This document shows positions 18,101-25,904 of a stretch of DNA of 64,000 nucleotides, in pieces; positions within the stretch are counted from its first letter, which is position 1; each line of letters starts with the position of its first letter. Below the pieces are notes generated by a model that saw only the letters and a list, made by a program, of their open reading frames with translations, did not search any database and was not told the DNA's origin. Source of the DNA: Bacilli bacterium (lineage in GTDB: Bacteria > Bacillota_I > Bacilli_A > RF39 > UBA660); NCBI GenBank assembly GCA_017941235.1, contig JAGAWU010000020.1, positions 62,001 to 126,000 on the forward strand, read 5' to 3'. The position numbers and the translations under genes are program-made.

Positions 18101-19220
18101 TTGTTGCAGGAAATACTGCACCAACTTTGTCTTGCTGTGATCCTGTAAAAAGAATTCCAATATTTCCTTTAAGTAAGTATGCAGCAATAAATAGAAGAAC
18201 TATTAAAGCAGATTGAATATATCTAGTTTTATATATAAAATTACCTAATTTAGTTAAATTAAACTTTGGTGATTTTTTCTTAGTCTTTTCAATCAAGTTA
18301 TCAAATATTAAAAGTAATGCTGGTAAGCAGAAGAAGATACTTACTAAACTAAGTAATACGCCTTTTGCTAATACAAAACCTAAATCTCTACCAATCGTAA
18401 AACTCATAAATACAAGTGCAAGTAAGCCTACAATTGTTGTTACTGAACTACTGGAAATAGCTTTAAATGAATGATATAATGCCTCTTTCATTGCATCTAT
18501 TTTGTTAGAATGAGTCTTTTTTTCTTGCTTATATCTATTAGATAGCATAATAGAATAATCCATAGAAAGAGCAAGCTGTAAAATTGCAACAATAGAATCT
18601 GTTATCGAAGATACACTATCAAACATAATATTAGTACCTTTATTAATAAACACTGCTATTCCTATTGAAATTAAATATAACCATGGTTCAACATAAGAAT
18701 CACTAAGCATTATCAGTATAACCATTGCACAAGCTATTGCAACAACTACTATCCATAACTGTAAAATAGGTTTATTTTCATCATATATAGAACCACTCAT
18801 ACCAGCTGTATTAAAATTATCTTTAACATAATTATAAACATTAGAAGCTGTTTCTGAATGATCATAATCATCTACATTTAATACATATAAAGTATATTTG
18901 TCTTTATTGTATTCATCCGTATTTTCATAAAGAACTGAGCTTACACCATCAATGCTTTCTAATTTTTTTAAAGTATCTTTTTTTTCAGTATCTGATAAGT
19001 CTTTAAACATAACATTAAGTACAGAAGAATCCTGTTCTGAAAATTCCTCCTCCATAATATCCTTACCTATTTTGGTTTCAGATGTTTTAGGCAAATACTT
19101 CATAATATCTTCATTTATATTGACTTTTGTCCCCAAATACAAACTAAAAATAGCTAATATAACAAATAGTGTTAGAAAAACATATCTTCCTTTCACTATA
19201 AAATTTGTAATTTTCCTCAT
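15153..19220 (-). CDS. MMPL/RND-family exporter with a large tandem-repeat extracellular domain
   Basis: 1355 residues. One membrane helix (about 12-30) precedes a first extracellular loop; helices from ~150 to ~310 include LALSMDYSIMLSNRY, the MMPL signature, and a last cluster lies beyond ~1150 (MGATIDYAIVYTSYY...). The two halves follow the MMPL pattern of proton-driven lipid or drug exporters. The second loop (about 450-1090) holds eight full and one partial copies of a 70-85-residue repeat starting with [MLI][TS]-x-x-x-[FLY] and ending in a Leu/Tyr-rich helix. It is divergent from the TetR gene, which probably represses it. GGAGG precedes the ATG. Cargo substrate unknown. Confidence 0.9.
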   Translation of the reverse strand: MRKITNFIVKGRYVFLTLFVILAIFSLYLGTKVNINEDIMKYLPKTSETKIGKDIMEEEFSEQDSSVLNVMFKDLSDTEKKDTLKKLESIDGVSSVLYENTDEYNKDKYTLYVLNVDDYDHSETASNVYNYVKDNFNTAGMSGSIYDENKPILQLWIVVVAIACAMVILIMLSDSYVEPWLYLISIGIAVFINKGTNIMFDSVSSITDSIVAILQLALSMDYSIMLSNRYKQEKKTHSNKIDAMKEALYHSFKAISSSSVTTIVGLLALVFMSFTIGRDLGFVLAKGVLLSLVSIFFCLPALLLIFDNLIEKTKKKSPKFNLTKLGNFIYKTRYIQSALIVLLFIAAYLLKGNIGILFTGSQQDKVGAVFPATNQVAIVYNNKYEKLISSYCKKLEKDEKIDQVLCYSNTINEKLAYDELNKKFEDLGQDTEIEEYLIKLIYYNYYNKDTNNKMTLNEFISFIKSDIYTNDNFSDSLNKDTRDNLDLLENFTSSSLINENRTTTEIADILGMNKADADNILIYYNSKNADTKMTIKDFVNFMLNDVANDPKYSSSLDLTTISKLKQLQNFTDTNKINKKMNSSELSSIFGIDKNLIEQLFLFYRTTIESNTKMTLKQFANVALTMSSQDAYKDMFDESTIKSLNMLSTLSSEQIITNELGMSSMRTSLNNLGLSLDDNTMSLLYIYYTGYNTNSKLTLNGFANVALNMSNQDIYKSYFSEDTIKSLQTIISLNSYYNTVLPNINLYSMFGIDAETGAKLNYAITGDLSGSYSMTPLQFVNTLLQTPEITSELNSNQISQLGTAQYIMSNITTTYSVDEISNALSQNKTIVSVVYGVYDYQNGNLKNISIKDLINFLYENKSNPFLSDKLSTASNMLNLAYAIVNNTNTTYNYLEISNITGTDKQEVNKIFGVYDYNNSPTTMTPLEFANLILENKDNELLKGKLTNSSINELSLVREVMKGTLDQTKYSSSNLSSLLNINNDTMSLLFSLYNSKYIKSNEKISLKNYVDFIVKDVMNNKDYSENFDTKKREKLTTINKIMNNSLNETKYTSAEAFALLNILSDDLDKSLVELVYMYYGSNNEYDESWKMTIEEFVNYLNSDILTDSRFDDFISSEKRTTITNSKKTVDKSKKLIVSDKYSRAVLNTKYAFEDEDTYKFINKLQDDVGNKDDIYVVGHSPMAVEMSKTFNSELNKITILTMIFIFIVVAITFKDLIIPFVLVLIIQTAVYITMSAISITGGSVYFISLLIVQAILMGATIDYAIVYTSYYRESRLTMGVKESVINAYNRSIHTIISSSSILIIVTLVVAGFASAIAAKICETISQGTFAAVILILFVLPGVLASMDKFICRKEYYK

Positions 19221-19327
19221 GTTTACGCCTCCATTTGTATAGTTTATTGCTAATTTTAAAATAAGTACACATCACTATGTTATTTTTTGTTGGATAACAA
19301 ACAGAAGTTAATGATATATATATATAG

Positions 19328-19350
19328 TTATCAAACTTTTTGTTTGATAA
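19328..19350. promoter_or_regulatory. Probable TetR operator palindrome
   Basis: TTATCAAAC (19328-19336) and GTTTGATAA (19342-19350) form a perfect 9-base inverted repeat with a 5-base T spacer. It sits immediately before the -35 of the TetR gene and in the shared region with MMPL, the place expected for a TetR-family autoregulatory operator. A partial related sequence (GGATAACAAAC) lies at about 19293-19303. Confidence 0.65.
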
Positions 19351-19379
19351 TTGCTTTCTTAAAAAGAATGATATATAAT
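19351..19379 (+). promoter_or_regulatory. Promoter of the tetR gene
   Basis: TTGCTT (19351-19356) and TATAAT (19374-19379) with a 17-base spacer, directly abutting the palindrome and followed by AGGTGAT before the ATG at 19397. Confidence 0.6.
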
Positions 19380-19396
19380 TAAATTCAGGTGATTTT

Positions 19397-19957
19397 ATGA
19401 AAAACAAAATTGATTTAAGAATTATCAAAACAAATAAAGCTTTATTTGAAGCATTAATTACATTGATGGAACAAAAAGACTTTGAAAAAATTAAAATATC
19501 CGATATATGTGATCAAGCTTTAATTAATCGTTCAACATTTTATGCACACTACGAAGACAAATATGACCTCTTATTAGCAATGATAAATGATTTAAAAAAT
19601 AATTTAGAAAACGAACTGAAGAAAAACAAAGAAGAAAATATATCAAAAAACTATTTTATGGAATTACTAAAAATATTAATTAATCATGTTGATGAAAAAA
19701 GAGAAACTTATAATTCTATACTTAAAAATGACAAAAATGGAATTGTAATGGATTTTTTAATTGATGTTAGTTATAGAGATTTAACTAGTAGATTAAAAAA
19801 TGATAATATAATATTTGTTATTCCGATAGATGTTATTACAAAATTTTATATAGGAGGTATTGTAAACATAGGCATCGATTGGATTAAAAATAAAGATAGA
19901 TATTCAAAAGAAGAATTATTATTATATTTTGATAAATTAATTCCTGACAAAGTTTAA
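19397..19957 (+). CDS. TetR/AcrR-family transcriptional regulator
   Basis: 186 residues with an N-terminal helix-turn-helix (about 8-55: ALITLMEQKDFEKIKISDICDQALINRSTFYAHYEDKYDLL), the classic TetR pattern, and a helical ligand-binding C-terminal domain. The C-terminal part looks like TetR_C-type regulators of small membrane-active compounds. It is the only clear plus-strand gene of element A, divergent from the MMPL exporter across a 176-base region with a 23-bp palindrome. Likely it represses the exporter and itself and is released by an exporter substrate. Confidence 0.9.
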   Translation: MKNKIDLRIIKTNKALFEALITLMEQKDFEKIKISDICDQALINRSTFYAHYEDKYDLLLAMINDLKNNLENELKKNKEENISKNYFMELLKILINHVDEKRETYNSILKNDKNGIVMDFLIDVSYRDLTSRLKNDNIIFVIPIDVITKFYIGGIVNIGIDWIKNKDRYSKEELLLYFDKLIPDKV

Positions 19958-19991
19958 ATAATTATAATTACTTTTCTAAACAATTTATATA

Positions 19992-20027
19992 AAAATAGGG
20001 TTAATTAATTTTCACCCTATTTTTTTG
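19992..20027. terminator. Bidirectional terminator between tetR and the PF06541 gene
   Basis: AAAATAGGGT (19992-20001) pairs with ACCCTATTTT (20014-20023) and is flanked by A- and T-runs, serving both convergent genes. Confidence 0.75.
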
Positions 20028-20703
20028 TTTTTTCTTTATATAAATTCAAATAATTTTTTAAAGGCTTGGTTTGATTAAAAGGATTCAAAAAAGAATATTT
20101 TTCTCTTGCACTCTTCTGAAATTCTTTAATATCAATTTTCAATTGTTCATATTTAATAATAATATTATTTTCTTTAGCATATTTTTTAATTTTTGAATAT
20201 AGTTTGCATGAATAAAATGCATCTATAATTATTACTCCAGTAAAAATTCCAAGAATATATGAAAAAGCTATGTTTTCACTAAACCAATCTAACGCATTAA
20301 TTATATTTTCTGCAATTATATAATAATACAAAGCTCCTACAATAGTCCATATTGCACTAAATAATGGGCAAATAATTCCTTTATAATTTAACCATCTATC
20401 TCTATAGTCCCATAATCTTACTTTATTTTTTAAACTAATTAATCCACCTATTAGTTCTATAAGAGTCATAACAAAACCCATCAACAAAATAATTATAATA
20501 GGATTAATTGATTGACTTTGAAAAATAAAATATATAATTGTTAAAAAAACCAATCCAAATCCATATATTGGTAAATAAGGACCAATTAAAAAACCTGGAT
20601 TAACCCATTTTTTATGAACAATTCTTCTAAAAAATAATTCTATTGTCCATCCAAAAGTACTTCCTAAATAAAAAATAAATACAATTTGTAAAAATACAGT
20701 CAT
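20017..20703 (-). CDS. Putative ABC-transporter type IV membrane protein (PF06541-like)
   Basis: 228 residues with five or six hydrophobic helices and the motifs FGWTIELFFRR, KWVNPGFLIGPYLPIYGFG and WDYRDRWLNYKGIICPLFSAIW, characteristic of the family annotated as putative ABC transporter permease/type IV. No ATPase partner is nearby and the biochemical role of the family is not established. The C-terminus is a basic cytoplasmic tail. It is the outermost gene at the right end of element A, 100 bases from the att arm. Confidence 0.8.
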   Translation of the reverse strand: MTVFLQIVFIFYLGSTFGWTIELFFRRIVHKKWVNPGFLIGPYLPIYGFGLVFLTIIYFIFQSQSINPIIIILLMGFVMTLIELIGGLISLKNKVRLWDYRDRWLNYKGIICPLFSAIWTIVGALYYYIIAENIINALDWFSENIAFSYILGIFTGVIIIDAFYSCKLYSKIKKYAKENNIIIKYEQLKIDIKEFQKSAREKYSFLNPFNQTKPLKNYLNLYKEKTKK

Positions 20704-20802
20704 TTATTATTCACATCTTTTCTTATATATTTCTATTATACTACATAAAGAAAATAAAGAAAATAAAATTATATACACATTATAATATTACTCATTATTC
20801 CC

Positions 20803-20821
20803 CATAAAAATCGTATCACCT
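20803..20821. repeat. Right attachment site of element A
   Basis: Plus-strand CATAAAAATCGTATC (20803-20817), inverted copy of the left arm, followed by the ACCT core and then host LysM sequence. The reconstructed element joint is a near-palindrome of two 15-base arms around a 4-base centre (AGGW in minus reading). Confidence 0.82.
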
Positions 20822-20847
20822 CTTTTCACAGTATAAGCTTGATTCAT
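20819..20847 (-). pseudogene. LysM protein, 5' part (split by element A)
   Basis: From the ATG at 20847, behind a GAGGTGAG ribosome site, the frame reads MNQAYTVKRG and then crosses into the element, giving a 19-residue product ending at 20788. MNQAYTVKRGD is the start of a LysM module whose rest is at 13208 and below. This is the native start of the split LysM gene. Confidence 0.85.
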
Positions 20848-20889
20848 AAACTCACCTCAATAAAATATATGAAATACAATATAAAATAT

Positions 20890-20922
20890 CAAAAAAATCA
20901 TCCATAAAAAGGATGATTAACT
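20890..20922 (-). terminator. Terminator after the MFS gene
   Basis: AATCATCC (20896-20903) pairs with GGATGATT (20911-20918), followed by a U-run on the minus strand. Confidence 0.7.
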
Positions 20923-22071
20923 ATATAAATTACTTTTTTCTTCACTATTTACTTGTTTCTTATTAAATAAGTAATAAATAACCAATTCTATACTCATAAT
21001 TATTAAAACAATAATAATCATAATTCTAATATCACTCAAAAACAACAATGGAAAGCAGATAACAGATCTAATCAATGATTCAATCAATTGATACATCAAA
21101 TTATAATGTGTCAAGTCCATATCATTCCTATTTTCAAAATATATCTTATTAACTGATTGGGTTTGCATTTTGTTAACTATTCCCTCAATAAAATAGATTA
21201 CTAATATTGATGAATTATAGAAAAAAAGTTTAGTAAAAGCTATTAATATAAATAAAATAGAACTTATTACAAAATAATTTCTCTTCTTCAATAATTTTCC
21301 ATATACTAATATAAATAAAATAATTGCAATATTACTTACGGCATTTAGTGAGCTAGCCATTATAAAAGTATCTTTAATATAAATTGCAACATATATAGGG
21401 AAAAGAAAAGTAAATATATTAGTAATTTCAAACAATGAGAAAGCTAAATAATTTCTCTTATCATATTTTTTAATATTTTTAATTAATTCTATTTTTCTAT
21501 TTTCATTTTTAGTTTTAATCATAATTAAAGGTATTACACTTATAACTAATAATATTGATGATATTACCGTTAAAGCAAATACATTAAAACTATCTAATAA
21601 ATATCCCCCTAAATACCCAGATACAATTGAAGCAAATTCTGAAATTACAAATATAATACTAAACGATTCTGAAGAATTCTTCTGAGGAATTATATTAGTA
21701 ATATAGTACCTTCTAGCTATCCAATAACCTCTTCTATAAATTGAATATAAAAATGAAATAAGAATAATATATAGATAGCTATTAACTAAATTATTAAGCA
21801 CAAGTTGTAAAATTAAAAACGAGAAAATACCAATATACATAACAATTGTATATTTGAATCTTTCACCTAATTTAACAAAAAAGTATGATATAAACAATGC
21901 AAAAAAATTTTCCAAAAAATAAAATAATACTATATACTTAATAGAAAAACCATTTTTAAACAAATATAAAGAAATAAATATTTCAATCAAAGATCTAGCA
22001 AACTTAGAAACAAATGAAAATATATTAAATTTTATTCTATTATTTGTACTCTCTAACACTATAATCACCAT
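20917..22071 (-). CDS. Major facilitator superfamily transporter
   Basis: 384 residues with about 11-12 hydrophobic helices. Recognisable MFS features are the short basic loop between helices 2 and 3 (KLGERFKYT), the RRGYWIARRYYITNIIPQKNSSES segment after helix 4, and a basic central loop (KTKNENRKIELIKNIKKYDKRN). Drug-exporter-like, substrate unknown. It lies between the two split genes and therefore belongs to the native locus, outside both elements. The initiation codon may be a little downstream of the first ATG, as the hydrophobic part begins after residue 10. Confidence 0.8.
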   Translation of the reverse strand: MVIIVLESTNNRIKFNIFSFVSKFARSLIEIFISLYLFKNGFSIKYIVLFYFLENFFALFISYFFVKLGERFKYTIVMYIGIFSFLILQLVLNNLVNSYLYIILISFLYSIYRRGYWIARRYYITNIIPQKNSSESFSIIFVISEFASIVSGYLGGYLLDSFNVFALTVISSILLVISVIPLIMIKTKNENRKIELIKNIKKYDKRNYLAFSLFEITNIFTFLFPIYVAIYIKDTFIMASSLNAVSNIAIILFILVYGKLLKKRNYFVISSILFILIAFTKLFFYNSSILVIYFIEGIVNKMQTQSVNKIYFENRNDMDLTHYNLMYQLIESLIRSVICFPLLFLSDIRIMIIIVLIIMSIELVIYYLFNKKQVNSEEKSNLYS

Positions 22072-22087
22072 AATAATTTTACCACAT

Positions 22088-22113
22088 AAAAAAAAGAAAC
22101 TAAAACGTTTCTT
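22088..22113 (-). terminator. Terminator after the amidase gene
   Basis: AAGAAAC (22094-22100) and GTTTCTT (22107-22113) pair, with an adjacent U-tract in the minus direction. Confidence 0.7.
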
Positions 22114-23488
22114 AAGGAATAATTAATTCTTGACCTATACTTAACAGATTCGAAGTTAACCCGTTTTTATTCTTAAGTTCATCCACTGTAACATTAAATT
22201 TTCTCGCAATACTCCATAGTGAATCACCATTCTGAACTATATATACATCATTAGAAGTACCAGCGGTTGTAGGTATTTTTAGTATATCTCCTATTTTTAA
22301 GTTAAATGAAGTTAACCCATTGAAATCAACAATATCATCCACAGATAAATTATATTCTTTAGCTATTTTCCACAAACTGTCACCTTTTTGAACAGTATAC
22401 TCTTCATATTGATCAAAATTATTACCATCATCTACTCTATTAGGTATTTTTAATACTTGACCAACTAATATTATATTTGAAGTTAACCCATTTAAACTCT
22501 TAATATCATCTATATTTGTATTAAAAAGAGTAGCTATTCTAGATAATGAATCACCAGGTTGAACTATATATTCCTGATAACCATCAACTTCTGGTACCAT
22601 ATCATCACCATTTTCTTCTAATATAGGTATAACTAACTGTTGGCCAACCTGTAAAACATCACCAATTAAATTATTCAAGGACTTAATCTCTTTAACAGTA
22701 GTATTATAAAGGCTAGCAATTTTAGATAAAGAATCACCCCTTTGAACAGTATAAGTAATAGTATTAGATGGAATAATGTCATCCTGAAGTGGTACTAAAT
22801 ATAACTTTTGCCCCACAGATAAACCATCACCAGTTAAATTATTAATAGATTTTAAATCAGCTACCGATATATTATAACGTCTTGCAATGGAGTATAAAGT
22901 ATCACCTTTTTGAACAGTATAAACTTGATCATTAACGACTGGAGTACTAGAAGGTGGAGAATAAGGTACATTTGAATAATCAGCTATTGCTTTTACAACA
23001 CCTTCTACATAACTATTTAAATTTTTCCTAAGTTTATTAGCATCATTAGCATTATCTATAAATCCATATTCAACAAGAAGAGATTGAAGTGGATTAGTAT
23101 CACGAATAATATAGTAATAATCTTGACTTGGATTTTCAGGTAATCTTCTTTGATAGATTTTTCTAATCTTTTGACCAGCAGCTCCTATATTATCAATAGC
23201 CATTTGTGCAAGTGTTGGACTATTTCTAAGTGCATAAACTATTTCCGCTCCTTCGCCACCACCCGCATTTATATGATTTGAAATTAATATTACATCACTA
23301 TTTCTACCAAAAGAATTAAGCGCTGTACCAATTCTTTCTTCTCTAGTTAAAGTTCTATCAGTATCCCTAGTAATTACAGTCGGAATACCAAGATCAGTAA
23401 GTCTTTGATACATATACTTAGCTGCTTGTAATGTTAAATCTTTTTCAACTAAACCACTACCACTAGCTCCACCATCGACTCCACCATG
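22112..23488 (-). pseudogene. N-acetylmuramoyl-L-alanine amidase with LysM repeats, 3' part (split by element B)
   Basis: The frame begins at the element B core as HGGVDGGASGSGLVEKDLTLQAAKYMYQRL and continues through an Amidase_3 domain (zinc ligands Glu in LVEKDL and His in SNHINAGGGEG; catalytic-region Glu in SLLVEYGFIDN) and five C-terminal LysM modules. The first ATG is only at 23413, so any product would lack the first zinc-ligand His and be inactive. The missing MNDRRTIGVIVDAG is at 33135-33176. Joined, the gene encodes about 472 residues. The enzyme would cleave the peptide from MurNAc; no signal peptide is seen, as in spore-type amidases. Confidence 0.9.
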
Positions 23489-23511
23489 TGCAGGAATAGG
23501 AAAAATCCAAA
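23484..23511. repeat. Left attachment site of element B
   Basis: Core CCATG (23484-23488, plus strand) followed by spacer and arm GAAAAATCCAAA (23500-23511), an exact inverted copy of TTTGGATTTTTC at 33110-33121. Confidence 0.82.
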
Positions 23512-23526
23512 TTTATTATTTCTTAC

Positions 23527-25125
23527 TTAAAAATCAAAGTTCCATTCTATTTCAATATCTCTTGTGTTTGTTTCTTTATCAAGTTCTCCTATATAAACCT
23601 TATCAATAAATTCATCAAGTATTACTTTGTTTAATTCTTTGATATGCTTATACTTTTTTAAAATGTCATCTGCTTGTTTCTTTTCTTCTTTAAATACTTC
23701 TAAATCACTAATCTCACTATCAATAGTTTCAATTCGTTTAGTCATATTTTCAATCTCTCTTAAATAATCTGCTGACATCATACTAAACATATCTTCAGTA
23801 ATAACACCTTTGACTTTATCTTCATAAAGATTTCTATAATAACTTTTGTTATCATCAATCTTTTTCATAAGGTTGTTTTTTTCTTTGTTTAGAATATTAA
23901 TTATTTCTTTGTTATCAGTATTTTGTTGATTACTTGTTTCGTAGAGTTCTTTTAAATTATTCTTATCACAGTAATTGTCTAATAAATCGTTAATAGCATT
24001 TAATAATATTTCTTCTAGTTTATCCATTCTAATTGCTTTGTTGTTAGTACATATATGAAATTTTTTATTTCCCTTACATTGCATATATGCTCTTTTTCCT
24101 GACTTTTCGCCTTTAACATTGTAAACATTTCTCATAAATGCCTTACCACAACAAGAGCAATATACTTTTCTTGTGAAATAATTTATTTGTCCTGTTTTTG
24201 TAACTTTGTAATGTGTTCCTAATATTGATTGCACTTTATTCCAAGTTTCCATATCTATAATTGCCTCATGTGCATTTTCTATTCTACACCAATCTTTTTC
24301 AGGTACTTTCATAGGTTTATGATTTTTATAACTTACATAAGTTGATTTACCCTGTACCAAATTACCAATATAAACTTCGTTTCTTAACATTTGTGCTATC
24401 GTATCAGGATTCCATCTAACAGTTTTTAAATCACAATTAGAACATACAAACTTGCTACCTTTTTGTTTCTTATAAACTGACCTAGGTGGAATATTATTAT
24501 TGTTTAGATACTCACATATTCTATGATAACCATATCCATCTGCATACATTTCAAATATCTTCTTAACTATTTCAGCAGCAACAGGATCAATAACTAATTT
24601 ATGCCCATCTTCACTTCTATCATATCCATAAGAAGCAAAGCTACCCATAAATAAACCATCTTCTCTTTTATTCTTTAAAGACTTTCTAATATTTTGCGAT
24701 AAATCATCTAAATACCACTCATTAATTAATCCATTTATTTGTCTTGATTTTTTATTTGCCTCAATACTTGTATCAGCATTATCTACTATACTTACAAATC
24801 TAACTCCCCATTCAATGAATTTATTATGCAAGTATTCTTCAATAACACTCATATCTCTTGAAAATCTTGATTGAGATTTACAAAGGACTAAATTAATCTT
24901 TCCACTTTCACAATCTCTTATTAGTCTTTCAAAATCAGGTCTATAAGTTCCTGCTCCTGAAAAGTCATCATCAGAATATATATCTACAACATTCCAACCA
25001 TTTTGATTAGCATATTTTAAACACATACTTCTTTGATTTATTATACTATCACTATCATCAGTTTTATTTAACTTATCTCTATCTTCATCAGATAATCTAC
25101 AATATACACCTACCTTTTCTATCAT
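23527..25125 (-). CDS. Large serine recombinase of element B
   Basis: 532 residues from the ATG at 25125, which has GGAGG at 7-base spacing (an ATG two codons earlier abuts the RBS). The resolvase domain has YCRLSDED (nucleophile Ser) and SQSRFSRD; a recombinase domain, a zinc ribbon (CSCCGKAF...CKGNKKFHIC) and a coiled coil follow. TndX/TnpX-like. It shares the general architecture but little local identity with recombinase A, consistent with a different core (CCATG against CCT). It ends 39 bases before the core. Confidence 0.95.
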   Translation of the reverse strand: MIEKVGVYCRLSDEDRDKLNKTDDSDSIINQRSMCLKYANQNGWNVVDIYSDDDFSGAGTYRPDFERLIRDCESGKINLVLCKSQSRFSRDMSVIEEYLHNKFIEWGVRFVSIVDNADTSIEANKKSRQINGLINEWYLDDLSQNIRKSLKNKREDGLFMGSFASYGYDRSEDGHKLVIDPVAAEIVKKIFEMYADGYGYHRICEYLNNNNIPPRSVYKKQKGSKFVCSNCDLKTVRWNPDTIAQMLRNEVYIGNLVQGKSTYVSYKNHKPMKVPEKDWCRIENAHEAIIDMETWNKVQSILGTHYKVTKTGQINYFTRKVYCSCCGKAFMRNVYNVKGEKSGKRAYMQCKGNKKFHICTNNKAIRMDKLEEILLNAINDLLDNYCDKNNLKELYETSNQQNTDNKEIINILNKEKNNLMKKIDDNKSYYRNLYEDKVKGVITEDMFSMMSADYLREIENMTKRIETIDSEISDLEVFKEEKKQADDILKKYKHIKELNKVILDEFIDKVYIGELDKETNTRDIEIEWNFDF

Positions 25126-25195
25126 AGCCATTCCTCCAATACTTTGGAATGACTACAAATACATATTAGAAATACAAGTATATTATATAACATAT

Positions 25196-25339
25196 TTAAG
25201 AATTATTTAACCTTAATTCTTGACTTTCTAATTTTAATATAATATTTAGTAATTTCTTATTAAATAACTCCTTTAATTCTTCATTAGTTTTATTGTCATT
25301 ATCTTTAAGCTTATATTTTACATTATATACTACCTCCAT
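25196..25339 (-). CDS. Small protein preceding recombinase B
   Basis: 47 residues (MEVVYNVKYKLKDNDNKTNEELKELF...), read in the gap upstream of the recombinase. A GGGGGAG site stands 7 bases before the ATG. The length, position and YxVKYKLKD motif resemble the small ORF before recombinase A (YKVNLKFKD). Function unknown. Confidence 0.6.
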   Translation of the reverse strand: MEVVYNVKYKLKDNDNKTNEELKELFNKKLLNIILKLESQELRLNNS

Positions 25340-25409
25340 TTTCTATCTCCCCCAATCTTTTTAATTATAAATTAATTCCTCCTGCCATAAAGCATCAACT
25401 CCTTTCATT

Positions 25410-25904
25410 TTATAATTCATTTATTTTGTTTATGGCTTCATCAATTTCTTTTTGCATTTCTTCTTGTTCTTCTTTTGTTGCTGGTGTACTTACACAAAGT
25501 TCTGGATGTTTCATCCATTCAGGTACAATTCCTTCTCGTTTAAACTTATTAAATTTATTATTATATTCTTTTTTATATTTATTATTTATATTATATCCGC
25601 AATCTATTGCACTATCATTACTACAATCTGTTGCAACATCATCTGCATTTTTTGTCGGTATCTTTTCTTTATTAAGATATATTCTTCGTTTTCCATCTAT
25701 CTTTTTTATAAAGATATAATTTAATTCTTTTAATTTAGATAATGAATAACTAATAGTTCTATCTGAAGTATTAATATAATCTGCTAAATATTTATTATTT
25801 GCATAGCAATAATCATTTTTCAAGGCAAGTGATATAATAAGACTTAAAAGATCATTTTCAGTTCTTGTTAAGTTCTTATCATTAAATAATATTCTAGGAG
25901 TCAT
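25410..25904 (-). CDS. Winged-helix replication-type protein
   Basis: 164 residues. Residues 1-75 form a winged helix (LTRTENDLLSLIISLALKNDYCYANNKYLADYINTSDRTISYSLSKLKELNYI) like the N-terminal HTH domain of phage/plasmid replication initiators (PF13730-type). The rest is a low-complexity linker and a short acidic C-terminal helix containing VPEWMKHPEL, as in replisome-organiser tails. In an integrative element it may start replication of the excised circle or act as a regulator. Confidence 0.65.
   Translation of the reverse strand: MTPRILFNDKNLTRTENDLLSLIISLALKNDYCYANNKYLADYINTSDRTISYSLSKLKELNYIFIKKIDGKRRIYLNKEKIPTKNADDVATDCSNDSAIDCGYNINNKYKKEYNNKFNKFKREGIVPEWMKHPELCVSTPATKEEQEEMQKEIDEAINKINEL

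Larger units (their letters stand above)
13211..20819. mobile_element. Element A: integrated serine-recombinase element carrying an MMPL exporter
   Basis: About 7.6 kb bounded by inverted arms and a short core (CCT, extendable to GTATCnCCT against the host side), and inserted into codon 10-11 of a LysM gene. Contents are a large serine recombinase at the left end, a small ORF upstream of it, an MMPL transporter, a divergent TetR regulator and a PF06541 membrane protein. There is no relaxase or replication gene, so it would be an excisable island rather than self-mobilisable. The boundary is inferred from the in-frame reconstruction of the host gene, which is strong evidence for the exact joint to within a few bases. 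Confidence 0.87.

Noticed and set aside
15153-19220. True calcium-binding EF-hands in the MMPL repeats
   Set aside because: Only one repeat approaches the loop consensus; most lack the required Asp and Glu residues, so only a loose resemblance is claimed.
19310-19330. TATATATA run as a functional repeat
   Set aside because: A short dinucleotide run in AT-rich intergenic DNA; no sign of function beyond the adjacent promoter elements.
19144-19428. Minus-strand open frame across the tetR-MMPL region
   Set aside because: It spans both promoters and gene starts; the frames of MMPL and TetR are clearly the real ones.
25426-25724. Overlapping plus-strand frames opposite the wHTH gene
   Set aside because: Phe/Ile/Ser-rich low-complexity shadows of the minus-strand protein.
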